From JACCTI01 sp051005695 (lineage in GTDB: Bacteria; Verrucomicrobiota; Verrucomicrobiia; Chthoniobacterales; UBA10450): DNA of 64,000 nt. The notes below the pieces were generated by a model. It did not search any database. It worked only from the letters and a program-made list of their open reading frames with translations, and was not told the origin of the DNA. The DNA lies in contig JBPCJC010000062.1 in NCBI GenBank assembly GCA_051005695.1, positions 7,856 to 71,855 of the forward strand, given 5' to 3'. Of the stretch, positions 1 to 8,764 are shown piece by piece; within the stretch, counting starts at the first letter, position 1; every line of letters starts with the position of its first letter. Position numbers and translations under genes: made by a program.

Positions 1-1164
1 GCGCAGGTAGGCGTCATAAGCGTCCGGGTTATCGGTTAGCTTCACGCTAAGGGCGTTTTGTTCGCTCCCGGTAAGCTTGACGCTTAGCTGCTCGGCGATG
101 GCCTTGGCTACTTCGCTTTCGACGGCGAAGATGTCGGTTAACTTACGATCGTAAATCTCCGCCCAGATGCTGGAAGCGGTCGGCGCCTGGATCAACTGCA
201 CGTTGACCCGCACGAGCTCGCCTTGTTTTTGCACGCTGCCTTCGAGGAGGTGGGCGACGCCGAGCTGGCGGGCGATCTCCGCGAGATTTTCCGGCGCGCT
301 TTTGTAATGCTGGGTGGAGGTGCGGGCGATGACTTTCAGGTCTCGCATCTTCGAGAGACGGGTCAGGATTTCATCCTGGATGCCTTCGGCGAAATAGGAA
401 TTAGCCTTGTCCTCGCTCCGGCTTTCAAAGGGAAGGACGGCGATCGACTTCTCGTTAGGTAAGAGCGACAAGCCGGCATTGGCCAGGTGCGCGGTCCGCC
501 AAACCAGGGCGGCGGCGGTGAGGAGGGTGAGCGCGAGCGCGGCCACGATCAACCGGCGGCGGCTGGTGAAATGGCGGTGCCCGCGGCGCCGGATTTTTAC
601 GGGCAGGGCCGGGTTCCCCGCCTCGCCGGTGTAGAGATTGAAAATCCCGATCTCGACGCCGTGTTTCACCGTAATCAAGCCGAGATCGTGCAGGTGCGGC
701 TGCCATTGCCGGTAATGCTCCAGGTCCTCAGCGACGCGCTTGGAAAGAAGGATGTGCCCGGCATCACCGATGTCCATCACCCGGCAGGCGACGTTGACCC
801 CGCCGCCGGTGAGATTGATCTGGCCGTTCACATCCGAGACCTGGTTGACCGGGCCGCTATGCACGCCCATGCGCAAAGCGAAATTCGCGTGGCCGCGCAA
901 GGCGGTGGCGATCTCGACCGCGCACTGCGCGGGCGCTTCCAGGCTATGCAAGAACACCAAGGCCATCCCATCGCCGGTGGGCAGGCGAATGAGCGAGTGA
1001 GCGGCTTCCGCGCTTTGAAATTGCGGGGCGCTGCGGACGGCGGCGTTCAGCGCTTCAAGGGCTTCGGTCTGCTCGTTAATCAAGAGCTTCGAGTAGCCGA
1101 CGATGTCGATGAACAGGACGTGCCCGATTTCCAACTCGAGCCGCGGTGTGATTTCGTCGGACAT
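1..1164 (-). CDS. Class III nucleotidyl cyclase / TolB-like signalling protein, 3' part missing
   Basis: The first 388 residues are visible and the gene runs off the left edge. Residues 10-180 form a class III adenylate/guanylate cyclase domain: FIDIVGYS carries the first metal Asp (D20), the GDG turn has the second (D65), and NVACR (N124, R128) matches the transition-state Asn/Arg. A basic stretch and one membrane segment follow (about 203-222). The part outside begins with an IAVLPFE motif of the TolB-like/FlgO N-domain common before TPR repeats in this family. Inference: a membrane protein that makes a cyclic nucleotide or senses one, with a periplasmic TolB/TPR sensor. Start chosen at the ATG just before the cyclase fold, with GGGG 6-9 bases upstream. 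The iterated 9-mer encodes PNE at residues 236-238. Confidence 0.85.
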   Translation of the reverse strand, partial: MSDEITPRLELEIGHVLFIDIVGYSKLLINEQTEALEALNAAVRSAPQFQSAEAAHSLIRLPTGDGMALVFLHSLEAPAQCAVEIATALRGHANFALRMGVHSGPVNQVSDVNGQINLTGGGVNVACRVMDIGDAGHILLSKRVAEDLEHYRQWQPHLHDLGLITVKHGVEIGIFNLYTGEAGNPALPVKIRRRGHRHFTSRRRLIVAALALTLLTAAALVWRTAHLANAGLSLLPNEKSIAVLPFESRSEDKANSYFAEGIQDEILTRLSKMRDLKVIARTSTQHYKSAPENLAEIARQLGVAHLLEGSVQKQGELVRVNVQLIQAPTASSIWAEIYDRKLTDIFAVESEVAKAIAEQLSVKLTGSEQNALSVKLTDNPDAYDAYLR

Positions 1165-1292
1165 GTGTGGCCCCGGGAAGTTGTAAACCAGAACGCGCCC
1201 GCGTTCCCGCACGAAATTCGCGCGCGCCAACTCCCGGGTTTCGCCTCGGAGATTGCCACGCTGGATTTTTCGCGACAGCTTTGCGCCTCGCC

Positions 1293-2441
1293 ATGCCGAC
1301 TGAACCGACCGCTCCTTCCCCCTACTCCCGCTCGAATCCGTTTCCCGGCAAACTGGTGGTGAACCGCCGCCTCAATCCCGGCTCGGAAAAAGATACGCGC
1401 CATCTGGAAGTGGACCTCGCCGGCTGGGGTTTGAGTTATACCGTAGGCGATTCGATGGCGATCTACCCGACGAACGATCCCGCGCTGGTCGCGGAAGTCC
1501 TGCAGGCGCTGGGCGCGACCGGCGACGAGATCGTGCCGAGCACGGCCAAAGGCAAAACGCTGCCGCTACGCGATGCGCTGCTGCGCGATTACCTGATCAC
1601 GCAAACGACGCCGAAGTTTCTCAAGACAATCGCGGCGCGCGCGTCCGGCGCGCCTTTGCTGAACGAGCTGCTGCATTCCGAACGCAAACAGGATCTGGAC
1701 AATTATCTCTGGGGAATGGAGGTGATCGATTTCCTGCTGGAACATCGCTCGATCCATTTCGCGCCGGAAGAATTCGTCGGCCTGTTGACGAAGCTACAAC
1801 CGCGGCTCTACTCGATCGCTTCCAGCCTGAAAGCTTTTCCGGAACAGGTGCACTTCACGGTCGATGTCGTGCGTTACGAAAGCCATGGGCGAAAACGTGC
1901 GGGCGTTTGCTCATCGTTCATCGCCGAGCGGGCGGATCATTCTCCCATGCCAGTCTACCCGACGAGCTCGAAGTTCCGCATGCCGGAAGATAACGACACC
2001 GCCATGATCATGATCGGACCGGGCACGGGGATCGCGCCCTTCCGCGCGTTTTTGCAGGAGCGAAAGGCCATCGGCGCGCGCGGAAAATCCTGGCTCTTCT
2101 TCGGATCGCAACGCGAGAAATGCGATTACTTTTACAAGGACGAGTTCGAGCAACTACAAGGCGAAGGCTTCCTCACGAAGATGCATTGCGCGTTTTCACG
2201 CGACCAGGCGCACAAGATTTATGTGCAGGATCGGATGCGCGAAAATGCCGCGGAAATCTGGCAATGGCTGGAAGCGGGCGCGCACTTTTTCGTCTGCGGC
2301 GACGCCAAGCGCATGGCCAAGGATGTCGACGCCACGCTCCGTCAGATCATTGAAAAAGAAGGCGGGAAAAACGCCGACGCCGCCGGCGAATACATGGAAA
2401 AGATGAAGACGGAAAAGCGCTACAAGCGCGACGTGTATTAA
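1293..2441 (+). CDS. CysJ-like FAD/NADPH reductase lacking a flavodoxin domain
   Basis: This 382-residue protein matches the FAD- and NADPH-binding half of the sulfite reductase flavoprotein / cytochrome P450 reductase family. RLYSIASS (171-178) binds FAD, GVCSSF (204-209) contacts the FAD pyrophosphate, GPGTGIAPF (242-250) is the NADPH site, and the protein ends in RDVY, where the terminal Tyr stacks on FAD in CysJ. Family members are usually about 600 residues because of an N-terminal FMN-flavodoxin domain; here the protein starts directly at the FAD domain. It therefore probably passes electrons from NADPH to a separate flavodoxin, ferredoxin or sulfite reductase subunit. No sulfite reductase gene lies next to it. 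An in-frame extension to 1167 would overlap the divergent cyclase gene and lacks homology, so the ATG at PTEPTAP was chosen. Confidence 0.85.
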   Translation: MPTEPTAPSPYSRSNPFPGKLVVNRRLNPGSEKDTRHLEVDLAGWGLSYTVGDSMAIYPTNDPALVAEVLQALGATGDEIVPSTAKGKTLPLRDALLRDYLITQTTPKFLKTIAARASGAPLLNELLHSERKQDLDNYLWGMEVIDFLLEHRSIHFAPEEFVGLLTKLQPRLYSIASSLKAFPEQVHFTVDVVRYESHGRKRAGVCSSFIAERADHSPMPVYPTSSKFRMPEDNDTAMIMIGPGTGIAPFRAFLQERKAIGARGKSWLFFGSQREKCDYFYKDEFEQLQGEGFLTKMHCAFSRDQAHKIYVQDRMRENAAEIWQWLEAGAHFFVCGDAKRMAKDVDATLRQIIEKEGGKNADAAGEYMEKMKTEKRYKRDVY

Positions 2442-2490
2442 GGAGCAGCGCGAGAGAAGAGCACGCGTTCCGGCGCTTCACGCGTCGCGT

Positions 2491-2614
2491 GTCATCCTGA
2501 GCCGCGAAGACGGAGAAGGACCACACATTCGCCCCCGGGCGGGCTCAAAAGAACCGGCACGATTCGTTAGCCAGTGCGAGATCCTTCGGCGCGCTTCGCC
2601 AGCCTCAGGATGAC
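2491..2614. repeat. Inverted-repeat element, family 1, copy A
   Basis: The ends are a perfect 11-bp inverted repeat (GTCATCCTGAG at 2491-2501 and its complement at 2604-2614). Its right arm, from about 2580, closely matches the right arm of the element at 50203-50324 (shared core TCGGCGCGCT followed by CGCC), so they are two copies of one family. The length of about 124 bp and the lack of coding capacity suit a REP/MITE-like element. It extends into the 3' end of the neighbouring membrane protein gene. Confidence 0.75.
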
Positions 2615-4732
2615 AGCGGACAACACGACCAGCGCGGAAAGCAGCGCGACCGCGCCGCCGTAGATCAACCACCATGGCCGATATTCCAACGTCACGGTCC
2701 CGTGCGAGTTCGCCGGGATTTCTACGGCGACGCTCATCTTGCGAAACACGTGCACGTCTAACGACTGGCCGTGGAAGCGCGCTTGGTATCCGGGAAAATA
2801 CGGGCGCGAGAAAACGATTGTGGCCGGCGCGGTACCGGCCGGAATTTCCACTTCGGCGCGCGCGCGATTTCGTGAATCTTCGAGAACGCGCACCGTGCCG
2901 GCACTGCCGATCGCGGGCCGGAGAGTGGCGAAGGCCGCGCCGCGCCGATGATAGACGCGGCCTTCCGCGGAGGCGTGCACGAGTTGCCATTCCGTTTCCG
3001 GTTTCGGCACGACGTCGAGTTCGCGCGCGACGATGATTCCATCAACTCCGATTTGCGCCAACTCACCATCCGCCGCGCCCTCCCATTCCGGAAAGTAACT
3101 GCAGGCCCACGGCGCGAGTTCGCCGTGGATCGCGCTACCAAAAATGCGCGCCGCGCCCGCGGGTCGGATCGGACTGTAACCATTGATCAAACGAATCCCG
3201 CCCCACATCGAAGTGCTTCCGGGGCGAATGACGGTGCCGAACGGCGCCGGTTGAGTCTCCGCGCGATAGGCATATTCGGGCGCGGGATAAACGCTGAGAT
3301 ACAAGCGCGCCGGATCAAGCGGCGCCGGTGCGGTCAGCTTTTGGTCGAGATTATATTTCGGGACGCCGCAGTTCGGCGGGATTACCAGATAGGTCGCGAG
3401 CAGCGCGAGAAATGTCAGCGTGGGCAACGCCCACGATTTCGCGCCGAGGAAAATCCAGGCGACGGCGATCGCGAGCATGCACGCGAGCAGGTGCCAGCCG
3501 TAGGGTCCGGCAGTGTTCGCCAGCCACATCGCCAAGCCGATTGCGCTCAACAGTAGGAGCGCGAAAACTCCGGCGTTGCGCTTTTTGCCTAACGAATCTT
3601 CGGCGCGGAGAATCTGCGCCGCTTCCGCCGCGCTCAACGTCAGCACCAAGGCGACAAACGGCAGCCAGCGAAAGCTCCAGCGAAAAACATTCGCGCTCGG
3701 CAGCATCGAAATTAACAAGACCATCAACAACAGTCCGAGTTCCCATTTCAATTGCCTAACGAGTGCTCTCGTCCGCGTGGCGAGCGCGCAAAGGAGCAGC
3801 ACCGGCGGAATCAAACCACACGCCATCTCGCTCGCGGGATGCGGCACCAAGCGCGTGGAAAAATCCGCCCAGTGCACCGTCCACGCTGGGAGGATGAAAC
3901 CGGGCAACGCCGCCAGCGGCACGATCCATTGGTAATGCGCCGTGCTCTCCTGTACTTCGCGCGCGGAGCCGCGGAGATAGTCGAACAAGGCTAGCCACGC
4001 GGGCGCGGCGAGTCCGACACCGAGCCACATTCCGATGGCCAGCGGCCAAACCGACCAAAGGTTTCGCGATTGCGCGATCGACTTGATCGACAACCAGACG
4101 ACCAGCAGTCCGAGCATTCCGACGGTGTAAGGAAATCCTCCGGTGATCAGCAAATAGACGAAAGGCGCCGGCCACAAAAATCGATACGGTCCGCGCTTTT
4201 CTTCGAGTGCGCGCTCGAGTCCCCACCAGGCCCACGGAAACCAAGCAAAGGCGCCGAGCGCGCCGAACCAATCGGTCGCGCCCCAGCAAACCATCCAGCC
4301 ATTGAGCGCCGCGACCAGGCCGACCATGATCGCGAGTGGTCTCGTTAGGCTGCGGCCGCGCGCCAAAAAATATCCGCCGAGCGCGAGCGGAAAAAGATGG
4401 GCCAGCGAAAGCGCCGCGGCTTGCTGCGGAAAACTTAGCGGCAGTTTCCAGATGAGGACCACGGCCGCGTTGACGAAAATTGAAAACGTCCCGTACTGAA
4501 ACTCGCCCGCGAGATTACTGCAGACCCACGAATACGGACTCAACAGGGGCAGATGTCCTTCCGACCAACTGCGCGCGACATCGGCGAAGACCGGCAGAAT
4601 CGAGAGCTCGTAATCGTCGTTCCAAAAAAGCAGCGGATCGCGCCAGAGCAGAATCGCGAAGAAAAACAAAACCAGCGCGCCGGTAAAGCACGCGCCGGTG
4701 AGGTCGAGATAACCAGCGGCCGGGCGTTTCAC
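2567..4732 (-). CDS. YfhO-like polytopic membrane protein
   Basis: A 721-residue protein with about a dozen hydrophobic segments across residues 10-480, then a soluble domain (about 490-680) and a last membrane helix (about 685-705). This layout, the N-terminal DYELSILPVFAD region, and the later LINGYSPI and FSRPYFPGYQA stretches resemble the YfhO/DUF6044-like family, which is related to GT-C glycosyltransferases and in Gram-positives takes part in glycosylating cell-wall polymers. The exact substrate cannot be read from the sequence. It begins 10 bp after the stop of the upstream MBL hydrolase gene and is probably co-transcribed with it. Oddity: the last 16 residues (VILRLAKRAEGSRTG and stop) are encoded by the right arm of an inverted-repeat element, so the native C-terminus was probably replaced by insertion. 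Confidence 0.8.
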   Translation of the reverse strand: MKRPAAGYLDLTGACFTGALVLFFFAILLWRDPLLFWNDDYELSILPVFADVARSWSEGHLPLLSPYSWVCSNLAGEFQYGTFSIFVNAAVVLIWKLPLSFPQQAAALSLAHLFPLALGGYFLARGRSLTRPLAIMVGLVAALNGWMVCWGATDWFGALGAFAWFPWAWWGLERALEEKRGPYRFLWPAPFVYLLITGGFPYTVGMLGLLVVWLSIKSIAQSRNLWSVWPLAIGMWLGVGLAAPAWLALFDYLRGSAREVQESTAHYQWIVPLAALPGFILPAWTVHWADFSTRLVPHPASEMACGLIPPVLLLCALATRTRALVRQLKWELGLLLMVLLISMLPSANVFRWSFRWLPFVALVLTLSAAEAAQILRAEDSLGKKRNAGVFALLLLSAIGLAMWLANTAGPYGWHLLACMLAIAVAWIFLGAKSWALPTLTFLALLATYLVIPPNCGVPKYNLDQKLTAPAPLDPARLYLSVYPAPEYAYRAETQPAPFGTVIRPGSTSMWGGIRLINGYSPIRPAGAARIFGSAIHGELAPWACSYFPEWEGAADGELAQIGVDGIIVARELDVVPKPETEWQLVHASAEGRVYHRRGAAFATLRPAIGSAGTVRVLEDSRNRARAEVEIPAGTAPATIVFSRPYFPGYQARFHGQSLDVHVFRKMSVAVEIPANSHGTVTLEYRPWWLIYGGAVALLSALVVLSAVILRLAKRAEGSRTG

Positions 4733-4742
4733 AGAAACGCCG

Positions 4743-5693
4743 CTACAACACGACCGGCGTGCCTTCGGTCATGACGAGTATTTTTTTCTCCAAGCCGTGC
4801 TCACGGGCGCGTGCCATCAAGCGCGCTGGCGGTTCGTTGAGCGGTTCGTAGCCCAGACGGAAACTGCCGTAATGCATCGGCACCAGTGTCTTCGCGCCAA
4901 GTTCTTCGAAGGCCTGAACCGCTTGCTCCGGATTCATGTGAACTTCGCGGCCGCTCGGCGGGTCGTAGGCGCCGATCGGCAAGAGCGCGATCTCGATCTC
5001 GAAACGTTTTCCGATTTCGCGAAACCCTTCGAAGTAGGCGCTATCGCCGCAGTGAAAAATCGAGCGCCCTTCAGCCTCGATGACAAAACCGCCGAAGCCG
5101 CGATGCGAGTCGTGCAGCATGCGCGCGCCCCAATGATGACAAGGCGTGAGTGAGACGCAGAGCGGGCCGAGTTCGACGCGCTGCCAATGATCGAGTTCGT
5201 GGACGATGTTGAAACCGAGATCGTGCACCAGATTTCCGACCCCAGTCGGGACGACGATCGGCTGGTCGGCCGCAACTTTGCGCAGCGTCCGGCGGTCGAG
5301 ATGATCGAAGTGCGCGTGGGTCACGAGGACGAAATCGATCTCGGGCAGATGGAAAAGATCGAAGCCGGGTTTCTTCAAACGCTTGATCACTTTCAGCCAC
5401 ATCGACCAGTTCGGATCGATGAGCACGTTGACCTCCGGAGTTTGAATCAGGAACGAGGCGTGCCCGATCCAGGTGATCCCGAGCTCGCCTTTTTTGATCT
5501 TCGGGAAAAGCGGCAACCCGCCTTTGCCTTCCCGTTTAGTGAAGAGCGACGGGATGAGAACGCTGGTGAGAAAGTTGCGCTTGTGCCAGTCCGAACTCGG
5601 CCGCAAACCGACCTGAGTGGAGCTGCTTTTGCCGCTATTTTCCGAATCGCGCACGAGGTTGCGCTGGCTCTTTTTGGAAAAAGGAATCGGCAC
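4743..5693 (-). CDS. MBL-fold metallohydrolase, NAPE-PLD/UlaG-like
   Basis: This 316-residue protein carries a metallo-beta-lactamase fold. TWIGHASFLIQ opens the domain, THAHFDHLD is the HxHxDH metal site, and later metal ligands are in PCHHWG, FHCGDSAY and PMHYGSF. The order and spacing fit the N-acyl-phosphatidylethanolamine phospholipase D-like / UlaG-like branch of the superfamily, which hydrolyses phosphodiesters or lactones. The physiological substrate is unknown. There is no signal peptide; a basic N-terminal tail of about 60 residues precedes the domain. It is the first gene of a probable two-gene unit with the YfhO-like gene and is divergent from comEC across a 66-bp gap that must hold both promoters. 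Confidence 0.85.
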   Translation of the reverse strand: MPIPFSKKSQRNLVRDSENSGKSSSTQVGLRPSSDWHKRNFLTSVLIPSLFTKREGKGGLPLFPKIKKGELGITWIGHASFLIQTPEVNVLIDPNWSMWLKVIKRLKKPGFDLFHLPEIDFVLVTHAHFDHLDRRTLRKVAADQPIVVPTGVGNLVHDLGFNIVHELDHWQRVELGPLCVSLTPCHHWGARMLHDSHRGFGGFVIEAEGRSIFHCGDSAYFEGFREIGKRFEIEIALLPIGAYDPPSGREVHMNPEQAVQAFEELGAKTLVPMHYGSFRLGYEPLNEPPARLMARAREHGLEKKILVMTEGTPVVL

Positions 5694-5759
5694 TTCCGGG
5701 CAACCATATAAGGTCGCCCGGGTGACGCAAAACCTTTCACGGCAAACGCCGTAGGTGCA

Positions 5760-8093
5760 GTGGTGGACGCGAACGAATCGAGCACCGCGAAGCAGCTGAC
5801 GGCGCCGGCGGAGCGCTGGCCGCGGCAGCCGTTTACCGGGCTGGCCTTATCGGCCGCGGTCGGAATTTCGTTCGCGGAGTTCGCGCCGCATCCGGCGTTC
5901 GCCCTCGGGCTCACGCTCGTTCTTGGCCTAACGACACTGGTTCGGCCGATGACGCTCGTGACCTACGCCCTGGTGGCCGCGAGTTTTTTCTTTTTGCACA
6001 GCGCTCGCCTAACGAGTTCTCCCGGCGTCCGCCTGGCGGGTGAACTTGGCTCCGCCAAACAGGCCATCGCCGTCCGCGGTTTGGTCGTGAGCGAACCGAA
6101 AAGCTCCGGGCGCGGAATGGCTTCCTTTCAGCTCGCCCTCCATTCCATTGACCAAGCTGGCCTAACGAGACCTTCGAAAGCGAAAATTCTCGCCCGCTGG
6201 CGCGGCGATGTTCATTACGGCGACGAGCTGCAACTCTTCGGCGTCATCCAGCCGATCGAAGGCCCGCGCAACCCGGGCGAGTTCGACATGCGGGAATATT
6301 TGCTACGCCACGACATTCGCCACGTCCTCGTGGTCCGTTATCCGGAGAACGGCCACATCCTCGGCCGCGGCCGCGGGCAGCCAATCCTGCGCGCGGCGCA
6401 TCGGTCGCGCGATTGGATTCAGGCGGCGCTTTCGCGCGGGCTCGATGATTCGCCGGAAGTGACCGGTTTGATCAGCGCGATGGTGCTCGGTTTGCGCGAA
6501 GGCAACACCGACGAAATCGAGGAACGCTTTCAACATACCGGCACGATTCATCTCTTCGCGGTCGCGGGTTTGCACGTCGGGATCGTGGCGTTTTTGCTCT
6601 GGTCGATCGCGGGCGCGCTGCGAATTCCGCGCCGCGTGGCGATCGCCTTAATCATCCCCGCGCTCTTTTTCTACGCGGCGGTCACGGGCTTGAACCCATC
6701 GAGTCTGCGCGCGGCTTTAATGGCCGGCGTGCTCCTCGCCGGTTTCTTTGTCGATCGCCGTGTGCCCGCTGGCAATAGCGTGGCCGCGGCCGCCGTGATT
6801 CTGCTCTGCATCAACACCAACCAATTTTTCGCAACCGGCTTTCGGCTCTCCTTTGCGGTCGTAATCGCGATCATCGCTTTCTCGCCCTGGTTCTTTCGCA
6901 AGCTTGTCGGCTGGTGCGAACCCGATCCGTTTCTTCCGCGCAGTCTGCTCAGCCGGACGCAACGCTTTGGCCTCGCGGTCTGGCGAAGAATTGCGGGCGC
7001 CGCCTCCGTTTCTGTTTCCGCCTGGCTCGGTTCGCTCCCGTTGATCCTGCAATATTTTTACCTGATCACGCCGGTGGCGATCTTCGCCAATCTCATCGTT
7101 GTCCCGATCGCCTTCTTCGTCCTCGCGGTCGGTTTAATGGCGCTCTTGGCGACGCCGGTCGCGCCCTGGCTCGCGCTCATTTTCAACAATGCCAACTGGG
7201 CTTTCGCGACCGCGATTCTGTTTGCGGTGGATTTACTCGCGCACGCGCCCGCGGGTCACTACTACCTGGAACTGCCGCAGTCGTCTGCGCGCGCGCTCTT
7301 GCAAATGAACGTGCTCGATCTCGGCGCGGGCGCGGCGATTCATTTGCGCACGCCTGCAAGCGAATGGCTCATCGATGCCGGCGCCGAGCGCGACGTCAAT
7401 CGCGTGGTCCGATCCTGCCTGCGCGCGCGCGGCGTCAACCGGCTCGACGGTTTACTCCTGACCCACGGCGACTCGCAACACATCGGCGGCGCGGAGGCCA
7501 TCCTGCATGCGTTTCATCCGCGCACGATCATCGATAACCCCGCGCCCGATCGTTCCAGCGTGCATCGGAAATTAATCGCCGATTTCGAGAAAGCCTACCT
7601 CGCGCGCCGCGCAGCCGTGAGCGGTGACGGCTGGGATTTATCGCGCGAAGTGCACGCGCAAATTCTTTTCCCGCCGGCAAATTTCAAAGGCGCAACCGCG
7701 GATGATCAGGCCTTGGTGATGCAACTCACGATCGCAAAACGCTGGCGCGTGCTTCTCATGTCCGATAGCGGCGAATCGACGGAGCAATTTCTCCTAACGA
7801 GTGGTACAGATTTGCGCAGCGACATCCTGATCAAGGGTCAACATCACGCCAGCGCTTCGGGCACGCCGGACTTTCTCGAGCGCGTACAGCCGCGCGCAAT
7901 CATTGCCTCGGCGCTCGATTTCCCAGAGAGCGAACGAATTCACGATGAATGGGCCCGGGACGTGACCAAGCGCGGGATCAAATTATTTCGCCAGGATGAG
8001 ACCGGCGCGGTCGCTCTGAAATTTTTTCGCGACCGCTGGGAAGTGATTCCTTACCTGCGCCCGCGAGATGTTTTGCGGAGTGAGAAACGATGA
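5760..8093 (+). CDS. comEC: ComEC/Rec2 DNA-uptake channel protein
   Basis: A 777-residue ComEC-type protein, which carries single-stranded DNA across the inner membrane in natural transformation. It has an N-terminal DUF4131 region with membrane segments and an OB-like domain (about 30-215), the multi-spanning Competence domain starting near GLHVGIVAFLLWSI (about 275-500), and a C-terminal MBL domain from about 515 on. The MBL signature reads THGDSQHIGG: compared with the usual HxDxDH, the second Asp is Gln, so the nuclease activity proposed for this domain may be reduced or changed. It starts at a GTG. The gene holds three exact copies of the iterated 9-mer (6008, 6161, 7793) and one variant (5927). 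Its 3' end overlaps trmB convergently by 43 bp. Confidence 0.9.
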   Translation: MVDANESSTAKQLTAPAERWPRQPFTGLALSAAVGISFAEFAPHPAFALGLTLVLGLTTLVRPMTLVTYALVAASFFFLHSARLTSSPGVRLAGELGSAKQAIAVRGLVVSEPKSSGRGMASFQLALHSIDQAGLTRPSKAKILARWRGDVHYGDELQLFGVIQPIEGPRNPGEFDMREYLLRHDIRHVLVVRYPENGHILGRGRGQPILRAAHRSRDWIQAALSRGLDDSPEVTGLISAMVLGLREGNTDEIEERFQHTGTIHLFAVAGLHVGIVAFLLWSIAGALRIPRRVAIALIIPALFFYAAVTGLNPSSLRAALMAGVLLAGFFVDRRVPAGNSVAAAAVILLCINTNQFFATGFRLSFAVVIAIIAFSPWFFRKLVGWCEPDPFLPRSLLSRTQRFGLAVWRRIAGAASVSVSAWLGSLPLILQYFYLITPVAIFANLIVVPIAFFVLAVGLMALLATPVAPWLALIFNNANWAFATAILFAVDLLAHAPAGHYYLELPQSSARALLQMNVLDLGAGAAIHLRTPASEWLIDAGAERDVNRVVRSCLRARGVNRLDGLLLTHGDSQHIGGAEAILHAFHPRTIIDNPAPDRSSVHRKLIADFEKAYLARRAAVSGDGWDLSREVHAQILFPPANFKGATADDQALVMQLTIAKRWRVLLMSDSGESTEQFLLTSGTDLRSDILIKGQHHASASGTPDFLERVQPRAIIASALDFPESERIHDEWARDVTKRGIKLFRQDETGAVALKFFRDRWEVIPYLRPRDVLRSEKR

Positions 8094-8671
8094 ATCGGCA
8101 GGCCGTTCTCGCGAAAGCGTTCTTCGAACGTAGTCGCGGGAAGGAAGTCGGCGGAGACATCTTCGCGCGCGAATAATCCGGGTGCGCTGCGCGCGATTCC
8201 CTCCATTTCGCAAAAGTATTCCGCGTGATCGGTAGCGATGCGTAGCTCGCCGTGCGCGGTCAGCGCGCGACCTGCGGCGCGCAAAAATTCTTCCGAAAAA
8301 ACCCGGCGGCTTCGATGCCGGCGTTTCGGCCAGGGATCGGGAAAGAGCAAATGGAAAACCGTGACTGATCCTGGCGGCAACAAGTGTTGCAGTGCGTGCA
8401 AAATTTCCATCCGTAGAATTCGTGCATTCGTTAGGCGCTGTTCCCCGATCTTGCGAGTCGCGCCGCGCCAACGACCGGCCAGGCGTTCGACGCCGAGAAA
8501 ATCATGAGCAGGATTTTGCGCTGCCAGTGCCGCCAGAAAAGTGCCGTCGCCACAACCGAGATCCACTTCCAACGGTGCGCCGCGGCCGAAAATTTCGCGA
8601 AAATCCAGCGGCGCAAGAATGCTTTCCGTAACCACTTCGGCCGGGGAAAAAATTCTTCGGTTCGTTCGCAT
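8051..8671 (-). CDS. trmB: tRNA (guanine-N7-)-methyltransferase
   Basis: A 206-residue class I SAM methyltransferase that makes m7G46 in tRNA. VDLGCGDGTFLAAL is the SAM-binding motif I. FPDPWPKRRH is the TrmB-specific signature, and RIATDHAEYF and the C-terminal TTFEERF stretch are also typical. The start is placed at MRTNRR; upstream ATGs would add a basic, non-homologous leader of up to 29 residues. It lies tail to tail with comEC and head to head with msrA. Confidence 0.92.
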   Translation of the reverse strand: MRTNRRIFSPAEVVTESILAPLDFREIFGRGAPLEVDLGCGDGTFLAALAAQNPAHDFLGVERLAGRWRGATRKIGEQRLTNARILRMEILHALQHLLPPGSVTVFHLLFPDPWPKRRHRSRRVFSEEFLRAAGRALTAHGELRIATDHAEYFCEMEGIARSAPGLFAREDVSADFLPATTFEERFRENGLPIHRFSLRKTSRGRR

Positions 8672-8764
8672 GGAGTAATCGGCAGCGCGGGCGCAACCAA
8701 TACACGCGCGCTGGCGAATAATCCGCGAGCGGGAATATTCAACCGCTAGGAATCTCAAACCATT

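Noticed and set aside
487..1362. A 291-codon open frame on the plus strand at the left end
   Set aside because: The minus strand encodes a clear cyclase domain with all motifs; the plus frame has no homology and skewed composition.
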